Source of the DNA: Agelas oroides
Lineage: Eukaryota; Porifera; Demospongiae; Agelasida; Agelasidae
Reading direction: 5' to 3'
Length of the DNA stretch: 64,000 nucleotides
NCBI GenBank assembly: GCA_949130485.1
Contig: OX422203.1
Location: 5,646,429-5,710,428 of the forward strand
Position 1 is the first letter of the stretch. Every line of letters starts with the position of its first letter. The translations under genes and the position numbers were made by a program. The notes beneath the pieces were generated by a model. That model did not search any database, was not told where the DNA came from, and saw only the letters and a list, made by a program, of their open reading frames with translations. Shown here one piece after another: positions 28,251-41,869 of the stretch.

Positions 28251-30919
28251 CGAAGGCTCTACTGAACTCTACATGACTCTATTACACTCTACCATACTTC
28301 TACTTGCCTCTACTACACCCTACCATGGCTCTACTACACTCTCCCAAGGCTCTACTTGACTCTACATGACTCTACTACATTCTACCATCGCTCTACTTAG
28401 CGCTAATTGACACTACTACTCTCCACCGTGACTCGCTCAACTAACCTATACCATGCCTGTACTACATTCTACGATCGCTTTACTTGACTCTACATGACTC
28501 TACTACATTCTACCATGGCTCTACTTAACTCTACATGACTCTACTACATTCTACCATGGCTCTACTTGCCTCTACATGACTCTACCATACACGTCTACAG
28601 CTCTACTTGACTCTACTACACTCTATCAGGCTCTACTTGGCTCTCCTTGGCTCTACTACACCCTACCATGGCTCTAATACATTTAACGATAGCTCTACAT
28701 GACTCTACATGACTGTACTACATTCTACCGGCGTTCTAATTCGCTCTACTTCACTCTACTACACTCTACCATGGCTCTATTACATTCCACCATGGCTCTA
28801 CTATACATTTTACAATCGCCCTACTTCACTCTACATGACTCTATTACACTCTACCATGGCTCTTCTACATTCTACCATGGCTCTACTTGACTCTACATGA
28901 CTCTACTACATTCTATCATTGCTCTACTTGACTCTACTTGACTCTACTACACTCTACCATGCCCCTACATCGCTCTATTACACGCTACCATGACTCTACT
29001 ACATTCCATCATGGCTATAATTGACTCTACATCACTCTACTACACTCTACCATAGCTCTACTTGACTCTACTTGGCTCTACTGCACTCTACCATGGCTCT
29101 ACTACATTCTTCCAAGGCTCTACTGAACTCTACATGACTCTACTACACTCTACCATACCTCTACTTGCCTCTACTACATTCTACCATGGCTCTAGTTTGC
29201 TCTACTTGGATCTATTACACCCTACCTTGGCTCTACTACACTCTCCCAAGGCTCTACTTGACTCTACATCACTCTAATACATTCTACCATGGCTGTACTT
29301 GACTCTACTTGAGTCTACTTGAGTCTACTTGACTCTACTACACTCTACCAAGCCCCTACTTCGCTCTATTACACGCTACCATGACTCTACTACATTCCAC
29401 CATGGCTATACTTGACTCTAGATCACTCTACTACACTCTACCATAGCTCTACTTGACTCTACTTGGCTCTACTACAATCTACCATGGCTCTACTACATTG
29501 TTCCAAGGCTCTACTGAACTCTACATGACTCTACTACACTCTACCATACTTCTACTTGCCTCTACTACACCCTACCATGGCTCTACTACACTCTCCCAAG
29601 GCTCTACTTGACTCTACATCACTCTACTACATTCTACCATGGCTCTACTTCACTCTACATGACTCTACTACATTCTACCATGGCTCTACTTAGCGCTAAT
29701 TGACACTACTACTCTCCACCGTGACTCTACTTGGCTCTACTTGGCTCAACTACACTATACCATGCCTGCACTACATTCTACGATGGCTCTACTTGTCTCT
29801 ACATGACTCTAATACATTCTACCGGGGTTCTAATTCGCTGTACTTGGCTCTACTACACTCTACCATCGCTCTTCTACATTCTACCATGTCTCTACTTGCC
29901 TCTACATGACTCCACCACACTCTTCTACGACTCTACTTGACTCTACTTGACTCTACTACATTCTACCATGGCTCTACTTGACTCTACTTGACTCAACTAC
30001 ATTCTACGATGGCTCTAGTTGGCTCTACATGACTCTACTACATTCTACCATGGCTCTACTTGACTCTACTTGACTCTACTACATTCTGCCATGGCTCTAC
30101 TTGGCTCTACTTGGCTATACTACACTCTACCATGGCTCTACTACATTCTACCATGTCTCTACTTGCCTCTACATGACTCTACCACACTCGTCTACGGATC
30201 TACTTGACTCTACTACATTCTGCCATGGCGCTACTTGATTTTACTTGACTCTCCTACACTCTACCAGGCTCTACTTGGCTCTCCTTGGCTCTACTTCACC
30301 CCACCATGGCTCTACTACATTTTACGATAGCTCTACTTGACTCTACATGACTCTACTACATTCTACCGGCGTTCTAATTCACTCTACTTCACTCTACTAC
30401 ACTCTACCATGGCTCTACTACATTCTACCATGCCCCTACTTCGCTCTATTCCACGCTACCATGACTCTACTACATTCCACCATGGCTATACTTGACTCTA
30501 CATCACTCTTCTACACTCTACCATAGCTCTACTTGACTCTACTTGGCTCTACTACACTCTACCATGGCTCTACTACTTTCTTCCAAGGCTCTACTGAACT
30601 CTACATGACTCTACTACACTCTATAATACCTCTACTTGCCTCTACTACATTCTAATAAGGGTCTAGTTTGCTCGACTTGGATCTATTACACCCTACAATG
30701 GCTCTACTACACTCTCCCAAGGCTCTACCTGACTCCACATCACTCTACTACATTCTACCATGGCTCTACTTGACTCTACTGGACTCTACTACATTCTACC
30801 ATGGCTCTACTTAGCGCTAATTTACTCTACTACTCTCCACCATGGCTCTACTTGGCTGTACTTGGCTCAACTACACTATACCATGCCTCTACTACATTCT
30901 ACGATGGCTATGCTTGACT

Positions 30920-33091
30920 CTACATGACTCTACTACATTCTACAGGTGTTCTAATTCGCTCTACTTGGCTCTACTACACTCTACCATGGCTCTACTTGGC
31001 TCTACTTGGCTCTACTGCACTCTACCATGGCTCTACTACATTCTACCATGGCTCTACTACATTCTACCATGGCTCTACTTGACTCTACTTGACTCTACTA
31101 CACTCTACCATGGCTCTACTTGGCTCTACTTGGCTCTACTATACTCTACCATGGCTCTACTACACTCTACCATGTCTCTACTTGCCTCTACATGACTCTA
31201 CCACACACTTCTATGGATCTACTTGACTCTACTACACTCTGGCATGGCTCTACTTGATTTTACTTGACTCTACTACACTCTACCATGCCCCTACTTCGCT
31301 CTATTACACGCTACCATGACTCTACTACATTCCACCATGGCGATACTTGACTCTAGATCACTCTACTACACTCTACCATAGCTCTACTTGACTCTACTTG
31401 GCTCTGCTACACTCTACTATGGCTCTACTACATTGTTCCAAGGCTCTACTGAACCCTACATGACTCTACTACACTCTACCATACTTCTACTTGCCTCTAC
31501 TACACCCTACCATGGCTCTACTACACTCTCCCAAGGCTCTACTTGACTCTACATCACTCTACTACATTCTACCATGGCTCTACTTCACTGTATATGACTC
31601 TACTACATTCTACCATGGCTCTACTTAGCGCTAATTGACACTACTACTCTCCACCGTGACTCTACTTGGCTCTACTTGGCTCAACTACACTATACCATGC
31701 CTGTACTACATTCTACCATGGCTCTACTTGTCTCTACATGACTCTAATACATTCTACCGGGGTTCTAATTCGCTATACTTGGCTCTACTGCACTCTACCA
31801 TGGCTCTACTACATTCTACCATGGCTCTACTTGTCTCTACATGACTCTAATACATTCTACCGGGGTTCTAATTCGCTGTACTTGGCTCTACTATACTCTA
31901 GCATGGCTCTTCTACATTCTACCATGTCTCTACTTGCCTCTACATGACTCTACCACACTCTTCTACGAGTCTACTTGACTCTACTTGACTCTACTACATT
32001 CTACCATGGCTCTACTTGACTCTACTTGACTCTACTACATTCTACGATGGCTCTACTTGGCTCTACATGACTCTACTACATTCTACCATGGCTGTACTTG
32101 GCTCTACTTGGCTCTACTACACTCTACCATGGCTCTACTACATTCTACCATGTCTCTACTTGCCTCTACATGACTCTACCACACTCGTCTACGGATCTAC
32201 TTGACTCTACTACATTCTGCCATGGTGCTACTTGATTTTACTTGACTCTTCTACACTCTAGCAGGCTCTACTTGGCTCTCCTTGGCTCTGCTTCACCCCA
32301 CCATGGCTCTGGTACGTTTGACGATAGCTCTACTTGACTCTACATGACTCTACTACATTCTACCGGCGTTGTAATTCGCTCTACTTCATTCTACTACACT
32401 CTACCATTGCTCTACTACATTCTACCATGCCCCTACTTCGCTCTATAACACGCTACCATGAGTCTACTTCATTCCACCATGGCTATACTTGACTCTACAT
32501 CACTCTTCTACACTCTACCATAGCTCTACTTGACTCTACTTGGCTCTACTACACTCTACCATGGCTCTACTACATTCTTCCAAGGCTCTACTGAACTCTA
32601 CATGACTCTACTACACTCTACAATACCTCTACTTGACTCTACTGGACTCTACTACATTCTACCATGGCTCTATTTCGCGCTAATTTACTCTACTACTCTC
32701 CACCATGGCTCTACTTGGCTGTACTTGGCTCAACTACAGTATACCATGCCTCTACTACATTCTACGATGGCTATGCTTGACTCTACATGACTCTACTACA
32801 TTCTACAGGGGTTCTAATTCGCTCTACTTGGCTCTACTACACTCTCCCGTGGCTCTACTACATTCTACCATGGCTCTACTTGACTCTACTTGACTCTACT
32901 ACACTCTACCATGGCTCTACTTGGCTCCACTTGGCTCTACTACACTCTACCATGGCTCTACTACATTCTACCATGGCTCTACTTGACTCTACTTGACTCT
33001 ACTACACTCTACCATGGCTCTACTTCGCTCTACTTGGCTCTACTACACACTACCATGGCTCTACTACATTCTACCATGGCTCTACTTGACT
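30920..33091. repeat. Higher-order repeat, 2,172-bp unit, copy 1
   Basis: First of three head-to-tail copies at a constant 2,172-bp offset (landmarks 31,635, 33,807, 35,979). The left edge is set where similarity to the next copy begins, close to ACAGGTGTTCTAATTCGCTC at 30,942. The copies differ at only a few positions by eye, which makes this the youngest-looking amplification in the array. Confidence 0.88.
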
Positions 33092-35263
33092 CTACATGAC
33101 TCTACTACATTCTACAGGTGTTCTAATTCGCTCTACTTGGCTCTACTACACTCCACTATGGCTCTACTTGGCTCTACTTGGCTCTACTGCACTCTACCAT
33201 GGCTCTACTACATTCTACCATGGCTCTACTACATTCTACCATGGCTCTACTTGACTCTACTTGACTCTACTACACTCTACCATGGCTCTACTTGGCTCTA
33301 CTTGGCTCTACTATACTCTACCATGGCTCTACTACACTCTACCATGTCTCTACTTGCCTCTACATGACTCTACCACACACTTCTATGGATCTACTTGACT
33401 CTACTACACTCTGGCATGGCTCTACTTGATTTTACTTGACTCTACTACACTCTACCATGCCCCTACTTCGCTCTATTACACGCTACCATGACTCTACTAC
33501 ATTCCACTATGGCGATACTTGACTCTACATCACTCTACTACACTCTACCATAGCTCTACTTGACTCTACTTGGCTCTGCTACACTCTACTATGGTTCTAC
33601 TACATTGTTCCAAGGCTCTACTGAACCCTACATGACTCTACTACACTCTACCATACTTCTACTTGCCTCTACTACACCCTACCATGGCTCTACTACACTC
33701 TCCCAAGGCTCTACTTGACTCTACATCACTCTACTACATTCTACCATGGCTCTACTTCACTGTATATGACTCTACTACATTCTACCATGGCTCTACTTAG
33801 CGCTAATTGACACTACTACTCTCCACCGTGACTCTACTTGGCTCTACTTGGCTCAACTACACTATACCATGCCTGTACTACATTCTACCATGGCTCTACT
33901 TGTCTCTACATGACTCTAATACATTCTACCGGGGTTCTAATTCGCTATACTTGGCTCTACTGCACTCTACCATGGCTCTACTACATTCTACCATGGCTCT
34001 ACTTGTCTCTACATGACTCTAATACATTCTACCGGGGTTCTAATTCGCTGTACTTGGCTCTACTATACTCTAGCATGGCTCTTCTACATTCTACCATGTC
34101 TCTACTTGCCTCTACATGACTCTACCACACTCTTCTACGAGTCTACTTGACTCTACTTGACTCTACTACATTCTACCATGGCTCTACTTGACTCTACTTG
34201 ACTCTACTACATTCTACGATGGCTCTACTTGGCTCTACATGACTCTACTACATTCTACCATGGCTGTACTTGGCTCTACTTGGCTCTACTACACTCTACC
34301 ATGGCTCTACTACATTCTACCATGTCTCTACTTGCCTCTACATGACTCTACCACACTCGTCTACGGATCTACTTGACTCTATTACATTCTGCCATGGCGC
34401 TACTTGATTTTACTTGACTCTCCTACACTCTAGCAGGCTCTACTTGGCTCTCCTTGGCTCTGCTTCACCCCACCATGGCTCTAGTACGTTTGACGATAGC
34501 TCTACTTGACTCTACATGACTCTACTACATTCTACCGGCGTTGTAATTCGCTCTACTTCATTCTACTACACTCTACCATTGCTCTACTACGTTCTACCAT
34601 GCCCCTACTTCGCTCTATTACACGCTACCATGTGTCTACTACATTCCACCATGGCTATACTTGACTCTACATCACTCTTCTACACTCTACCATAGCTCTA
34701 CTTGACTCTACTTGGCTCTACTACACTCTACCATGGCTCTACTACATTCTTCCAAGGCTCTACTGAACTCTACATGACTCTACTACACTCTACAATACCT
34801 CTACTTGACTCTACTGGACTCTACTACATTCTACCATGGCTCTACTTCGCGCTAATTTACTCTACTACTCTCCACCATGGCTCTACTTGGCTGTACTTGG
34901 CTCAACTACAGTATACCATGCCTCTACTACATTCTACGATGGCTATGCTTGACTCTACATGACTCTACTACATTCTACAGGGGTTCTAATTCGCTCTACT
35001 TGGCTCTACTACACTCTCCCGTGGCTCTACTACATTCTACCATGGCTCTACTTGACTCTACTTGACTCTACTACACTCTACCATGGCTCTACTTGGCTCC
35101 ACTTGGCTCTACTACACTCTACCATGGCTCTACTACATTCTACCATGGCTCTACTTGACTCTACTTGACTCTACTACACTCTACCATGGCTCTACTTCGC
35201 TCTACTTGGCTCTACTACACACTACCATGGCTCTACTACATTCTACCATGGCTCTACTTGACT
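33092..35263. repeat. Higher-order repeat, 2,172-bp unit, copy 2
   Basis: Collinear with copies 1 and 3 without unit-level indels that I could see. Copies 2 and 3 share changes absent from copy 1, such as CCACTATGGCGAT (33,505; 35,677) where copy 1 reads CCACCATGGCGAT. This suggests that copies 2 and 3 separated last. Confidence 0.88.
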
Positions 35264-37385
35264 CTACATGACTCTACTACATTCTACAGGTGTTCTAATT
35301 CGCTCTACTTGGCTCTACTACACTCTACTATGGCTCTACTTGGCTCTACTTGGCTCTACTGCACTCTACCATGGCTCTACTACATTCTACCATGGCTCTA
35401 CTACATTCTACCATGGCTCTACTTGACTCTACTTGACTCTACTACACTCTACCATGGCTCTACTTGGCTCTACTTGGCTCTACTATACTCTACCATGGCT
35501 CTACTACACTCTACCATGTCTCTACTTGCCTCTACATGACTCTACCACACACTTCTATGGATCTACTTGACTCTACTACACTCTGGCATGGCTCTACTTG
35601 ATTTTACTTGACTCTACTACACTCTACCATGCCCCTACTTCGCTCTATTACACGCTACCATGACTCTACTACATTCCACTATGGCGATACTTGACTCTAC
35701 ATCACTCTACTACACTCTACCATAGCTCTACTTGACTCTACTTGGCTCTGCTACACTCTACTATGGTTCTACTACATTGTTCCAAGGCTCTACTGAACCC
35801 TACATGACTCTACTACACTCTACCATACTTCTACTTGCCTCTACTACACCCTACCATGGCTCTACTACACTCTCCCAAGGCTCTACTTGACTCTACATCA
35901 CTCTACTACATTCTACCATGGCTCTACTTCACTGTATATGACTCTACTACATTCTACCATGGCTCTACTTAGCGCTAATTGACACTACTACTCTCCACCG
36001 TGACTCTACTTGGCTCTACTTGGCTCAACTACACTATACCATGCCTGTACTACATTCTACCATGGCTCTACTTGTCTCTACATGACTCTAATACATTCTA
36101 CCGGGGTTCTAATTCGCTATACTTGGCTCTACTGCACTCTACCATGGCTCTACTACATTCTACCATGGCTCTACTTGTCTCTACATGACTCTAATACATT
36201 CTACCGGGGTTCTAATTCGCTGTACTTGGCTCTACTATACTCTAGCATGGCTCTTCTACATTCTACCATGTCTCTACTTGCCTCTACATGACTCTACCAC
36301 ACTCTTCTACGAGTCTACTTGACTCTACTTGACTCTACTACATTCTACCATGGCTCTACTTGACTCTACTTGACTCTACTACATTCTACGATGGCTCTAC
36401 TTGGCTCTACATGACTCTACTACATTCTACCATGGCTGTACTTGGCTCTACTTGGCTCTACTACACTCTACCATGGCTCTACTACATTCTACCATGTCTC
36501 TACTTGCCTCTACATGACTCTACCACACTCGTCTACGGATCTACTTGACTCTATTACATTCTGCCATGGCGCTACTTGATTTTACTTGACTCTCCTACAC
36601 TCTAGCAGGCTCTACTTGGCTCTCCTTGGCTCTGCTTCACCCCACCATGGCTCTAGTACGTTTGACGATAGCTCTACTTGACTCTACATGACTCTACTAC
36701 ATTCTACCGGCGTTGTAATTCGCTCTACTTCATTCTACTACACTCTACCATTGCTCTACTACGTTCTACCATGCCCCTACTTCGCTCTATTACACGCTAC
36801 CATGTGTCTACTACATTCCACCATGGCTATACTTGACTCTACATCACTCTTCTACACTCTACCATAGCTCTACTTGACTCTACTTGGCTCTACTACACTC
36901 TACCATGGGTCTACTACATTCTTCCAAGGCTCTACTGAACTCTACATGACTCTACTACACTCTACAATACCTCTACTTGACTCTACTGGACTCTACTACA
37001 TTCTACCATGGCTCTACTTCGCGCTAATTTACTCTACTACTCTCCACCATGGCTCTACTTGGCTGTACTTGGCTCAACTACAGTATACCATGCCTCTACT
37101 ACATTCTACGATGGCTATGCTTGACTCTACATGACTCTACTACATTCTACAGGGGTTCTAATTCGCTCTACTTGGCTCTACTACACTCTCCCGTGGCTCT
37201 ACTACATTCTACCATGGCTCTACTTGACTCTACTTGACTCTACTACACTCTACCATGGCTCTACTTGGCTCCACTTGGCTCTACTACACTCTACCATGGC
37301 TCTACTACATTCTACCATGGCTCTACTTGACTCTACTTGACTCTACTACACTCTACCATGGCTCTACTTCGCTCTACTTGGCTCT
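35264..37385. repeat. Higher-order repeat, 2,172-bp unit, copy 3 (end truncated)
   Basis: Third copy of the 2,172-bp unit. It departs from the pattern near 37,385, where copy 2 reads CTACACACTACC and this copy reads CTACACTCTACC. The stretch 37,386-41,029 is satellite with looser order and more frequent single-base variants. Confidence 0.85.
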
Positions 37386-40300
37386 ACTACACTCTACCAT
37401 GGCTCTACTACACTCTACCATGTCTCTACTTGCCTCTACATGACTCTACCACACACTTCTATGGATCTATTTGACTCTACTACACTCTTCCATGGCTCTA
37501 CTTGATTTTACTTGACTCTACTACACTCTACCATGGCTCTACTTGGCTCCACTTGGCTCTACTACACTCTACCATGACTCTACTACATTCCACCATGGCT
37601 ATACTTGACTCTACATGACTCTACTACACTCTACCATAGCTCTACTTGACTCTACTTGGCTCTACTACACTCTACCATGGCTCTACTAAATTCTACCATG
37701 GCTCTACTTGTCTCTAGATGACTCTAATACATTCTACCGGGGTTCTAATTCGCTGTACTTGGCTCTACTACACTCTAGCATGGCTCTTCTACATTCTACC
37801 ATGTCTCTACTTGCCTCTACATGACTCCACCACACTCTTCTACGACTCTACTTGACTCTACTAGACTCTACTACATTCTACCATGGCTCTACTTGACTCT
37901 ACTTGACTCTATACTACATTCTACGATGGCTCTACTTGGCTCTACATGACTCTACTACATTCTACCATGGCTCTACTTGACTCTACTTGACTCTACCATG
38001 GCTCTACTACATTCTACCATGTCTCTACTTGCCTCTACATGACTCTACCATACTCGTCTACGGATCTACTTGACTCTACTACACTCTGCCATGGCGCTAC
38101 TTGATTTTACTTGACTCTCCTACACTCTACCAGGCTCTACTTGGCTCTCCTTGGCTCTACTTCACCCCACCATGGCTCTACTACATTTTACGATAGCTCT
38201 ACTTGACTCTACAAGACTCTACTACATTCTACCGGCGTTCTAATTCGCTCTACTTCACTCTACTACACTCTACCATGGCTCTACTACATTCTACCATGGC
38301 TCTACTATACATTTTACAATGGCCCTATTTCACTCTACATGACTCTACTACATTCTACCGGGGTTCTAATTTGCTCTACTTCACTCTACTACACTCTACC
38401 ATGGCTCTACTACATTCTACCATGGCTCTACTTGACTCTACATGACTCCACTACATTCTACCATTGCTCTACTTGACTCTACTTGACTCTAGTACACTCT
38501 ACGATAGCTCTACTTGGCTCTACTTGACTCTACTACACTCTACCATGCCTCTACTTCGCTCTATTACACGCGACCATGACTCTACTACATTCCACCATGG
38601 CTATAATTGACTCTACATCACTCTACTACACTCTACCATAGCTCTACTTGACTCTATTTGGCTCTACTGCACTCTACCCTGGCTCTACTTTGCTCTACCA
38701 TGGCTCTACTTGACTCTACATGACTCTACTACATTCTACCATGGCTCTACTTGATCATACTTGACTCTACTACACTCTACAATACCTCTGCTTCGCTGTA
38801 CTTGACTCTACTACACTCCACCATGGCCCAACTTGGCTCTACTACATGCTACCATGGCTCTACTACATTCTACCATACTACATTCTACCATTGAGTCTAC
38901 ATTATTCTACGAAACTCTACCATAGCTCTACTTGCCTCTACTACATTCTACCATGGCTCTACTTTGCTCTACTTGGATCTATTACACCCTATCATGGCTC
39001 TACTACACTCTACCAAGGCTCTACTTGACTCTACATGTCTCTACTACATTCTACCGTGGCTCTACTTGACTCTACTACATTCTACCATGGCTCTACTACA
39101 CTCTACAATGGCTCTACTACATTCTACCATGGGTCTACTTGACTCTCATCACTCTACTACACTCTACCATAGCTCTACTTGACTCTACTACATTCTACCA
39201 TGGCTCTACTACACTCTACAATGGCTCTACTACATTCTACCATGGGTCTACTTGACTCTCATCACTCTACTACACTCTACCATAGGTCTACTTGACTATA
39301 CTACATTCTACCATGGCTCTACTTGGATCTACTACACTCTACCATGGCTCTACTACATTCTTCCAAGGCTCTACTTGACTCTACATGACTCTAGTACAGT
39401 CTACCATAGCTCTACTTGACACTATTACAGTCTACCATGGCTCTAGTTCGCTCTACTTGGGGGATGTACTACACACTGCCATGGCTGTACTACATTCTAC
39501 CATGGCTTTACTTGACTCTACATGACTCTACATGACTCTACTACACTCTACTATAGCTCTACTTGACTCTATTGCATTCCTCCATGGCTTTACTTCGCTC
39601 TACTTGGAGCTACTACACTCTACCATGGCTCTACTAGATTGTTCGAAGGCTCTACTTGACTCTACATGACTCTAGTACACTCTACCATAGCTCGACTAGA
39701 CTCGACTACATTCTACCATGGCTCTACTTCGCTGTACTTTGATCTACTACACTCTACCATGGCTCTATAGACTACATTCTTCCAAAGCTCTACTTGACTC
39801 TACATGACTCTACTACACTCTACCATAGCTCTACTTGCCTCTACTACATTCTATCATGGCTCTACTTTGCTCTACTTGGATCTATTACACCCTATCATGG
39901 CTCTACTACACTCTCCCAAGGCTCTACTTGACTCGACATGTCTCTACTACATTCTACCATGGCTCTACTTGACTCTACTACGTTCTACCGTGGCTCTACT
40001 ACACTCTACAATGGCTCTACTACATTCTACCATGGGTCTACTTGACTCTCATCACTCTACTACACTCTAACATAGCTCTACTTTACTCTAATACATTCTA
40101 CCATGGCTCTACTTCGCTCTACTTGGATCTACTACACTCTACCATGGCTCTACTACATTCTTCCAAGGCTCTACTTGACTCTACATGACTCTACTACACT
40201 CTACCATAGCTCTACTTGACACTACTACATTCTACCTTGGCTCTAGTTCGCTCTACTTGGGGGATGTACTACACACTGCCATAGCTCTACTATATTCTAC

Positions 40301-41029
40301 CATGGCTTTACTTGACTCTACATGACTCTACTACACTCTACCATAGCTCTACTTGACTCTACTACATTCCTCCATGGCTTTACTTCGCTGTACTTGGAGC
40401 TACTGCACTCTACCATGGCTCTACTAGATTCTTCCAAGGCTCCACTTGACTCTACATGACTCTTCTACACTCTACCAGCTCTACTTGGCTCTACTTGGCT
40501 CTATAATGGCTCTACTACATTCTACCATAGCTCTACCACATTCTACCATGGATCTACGTGACTCTACATCACTCTACTACACTCTACCATAGCTCTACTT
40601 CACTCTACTGCATTGTACCATGGCTCTACTTGAGTCTACATGAGTCTACTACATTCTACTACATTCTACCATGGCTTTACTTGACTCTAAATGACTCTAC
40701 TACACTCTACCATAGCTCTACTTGACTCTACTACATTCCACCATTGCTTTACTTCACTCTACTTGGATCTGCTACACTCTACGATGGCTCTACTACATTC
40801 TTCCAAGGCTCTACTTGACTCTACATGACTCTACTACACTAGGTCTACCATAACTCTACTTGCCTCTACTACATTGTACCATGGCTCTATAGTTTGCTCT
40901 ACTTGGATCTATTACACCCTATCATGGCTCTACTACACTCTCCCAAGGCTCTACTTGACTCTACATCACTCTACTACATTCTACCATGGCTTTGCTTGAC
41001 TCTACTACATTCTACCATGGCTCTACTTA

Positions 41030-41369
41030 GCGCTAATTGACTCTACTACACTCCACCATGGATCTAATTGGCTATACTTGGCTCAACTACACTATACCAT
41101 GCCTCTACTACACTCTACGATGGCTCTACATGACTCTACATGACTCTACTACATTCTACCAGGATTCTAATTCGCTCTACTTTGCTCTACTACACTCTAC
41201 CATGGCTCAACTACATTCTACCATGGCTCTACTTAGCGCTAATTGACTCTACTACACTCCACCATGGCTCTACTTGGCTCAACGACACTATACCATGGCT
41301 CTACTACTTTCTACGATGGCTCTACTTGACTCTACATGACTCTACTACATTCTACCATGGCTCTACTTA
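41030..41369. repeat. 340-bp satellite doublet, copy 1
   Basis: A 340-bp block starting in GCGCTAATTGACTCTACTAC recurs directly at 41,370-41,709 with only a few substitutions (for example GATCTAATTGG against GATCTACTTGG). It contains the local word ACCAGGATTCTAATTCGC. Confidence 0.88.
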
Positions 41370-41709
41370 GCGCTAATTGACTCTACTACACTCCACCATG
41401 GATCTACTTGGCTATACTTGGCTCAACTACACTATACCATGCCTCTACTACACTCTACGATGGCTTTACATGACTCTACATGACTCTACTACATTCTACC
41501 AGGATTCTAATTCGCTCTACTTTGCTCTACTACACTCTACCATGGCTCAACTACATTCTACCATGGCTCTACTTAGCGCTAATTGACTCTACTACACTCC
41601 ACCATGGCTCTACTTGGCTCAACGACACTATACCATGGCTCTACTACTTTCTACGATGGCTCTACTTGACTCTACATGACTCTACTACATTCTACCATGG
41701 CTCTACTTA
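41370..41709. repeat. 340-bp satellite doublet, copy 2
   Basis: Direct tandem copy of the preceding 340 bp. It is the last well-ordered repeat before the transposon-like insertion at 41,870. Confidence 0.88.
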
Positions 41710-41869
41710 GTGCTAATTGACACTACTACTCTCCACCGTGACTCGCTCAACTACACTATACCATGCCTGTACTACATTCTACGATGGCTCTACTTGACTC
41801 TACATGACTCTACTACAATCTAGAGGGGGTCTAATTCGCTCTACTTGGCTCTCCTACACTCTACCATGG

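Larger units (their letters stand above)
1..41869. repeat. Satellite array of 10/11-bp units, nested higher-order organisation
   Basis: The whole stretch is built from degenerate 10- and 11-bp units that nearly all begin (C/T)TCTAC: CTCTACTTGA, CTCTACTTGG, CTCTACTACA, CTCTACATGA and the 11-mer CTCTACCATGG. A 10+10+11 triad makes 31 bp. Blocks of seven 10-mers and three 11-mers make 103 bp, for example 9,153-9,255, 9,256-9,358 and 9,359-9,461. The plus strand is poor in G and rich in pyrimidines. No gene is credible inside: the plus strand is open only in short overlapping frames, because 103 is not a multiple of 3, while the minus strand meets TAG (from CTA) at about every unit. The array runs off the left end of the window, so its full length is unknown. 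A centromeric, pericentromeric or subtelomeric location is inference. Confidence 0.97.

Noticed and set aside
1..41869. CRISPR-like regular repeats
   Set aside because: Units are contiguous with no unique spacers, and the sequence context is eukaryotic.
1..41869. Telomeric repeat
   Set aside because: The unit is 10/11 bp CTCTAC-based; no TTAGGG or TTAGG arrays were seen, and the array abuts genes on the right.
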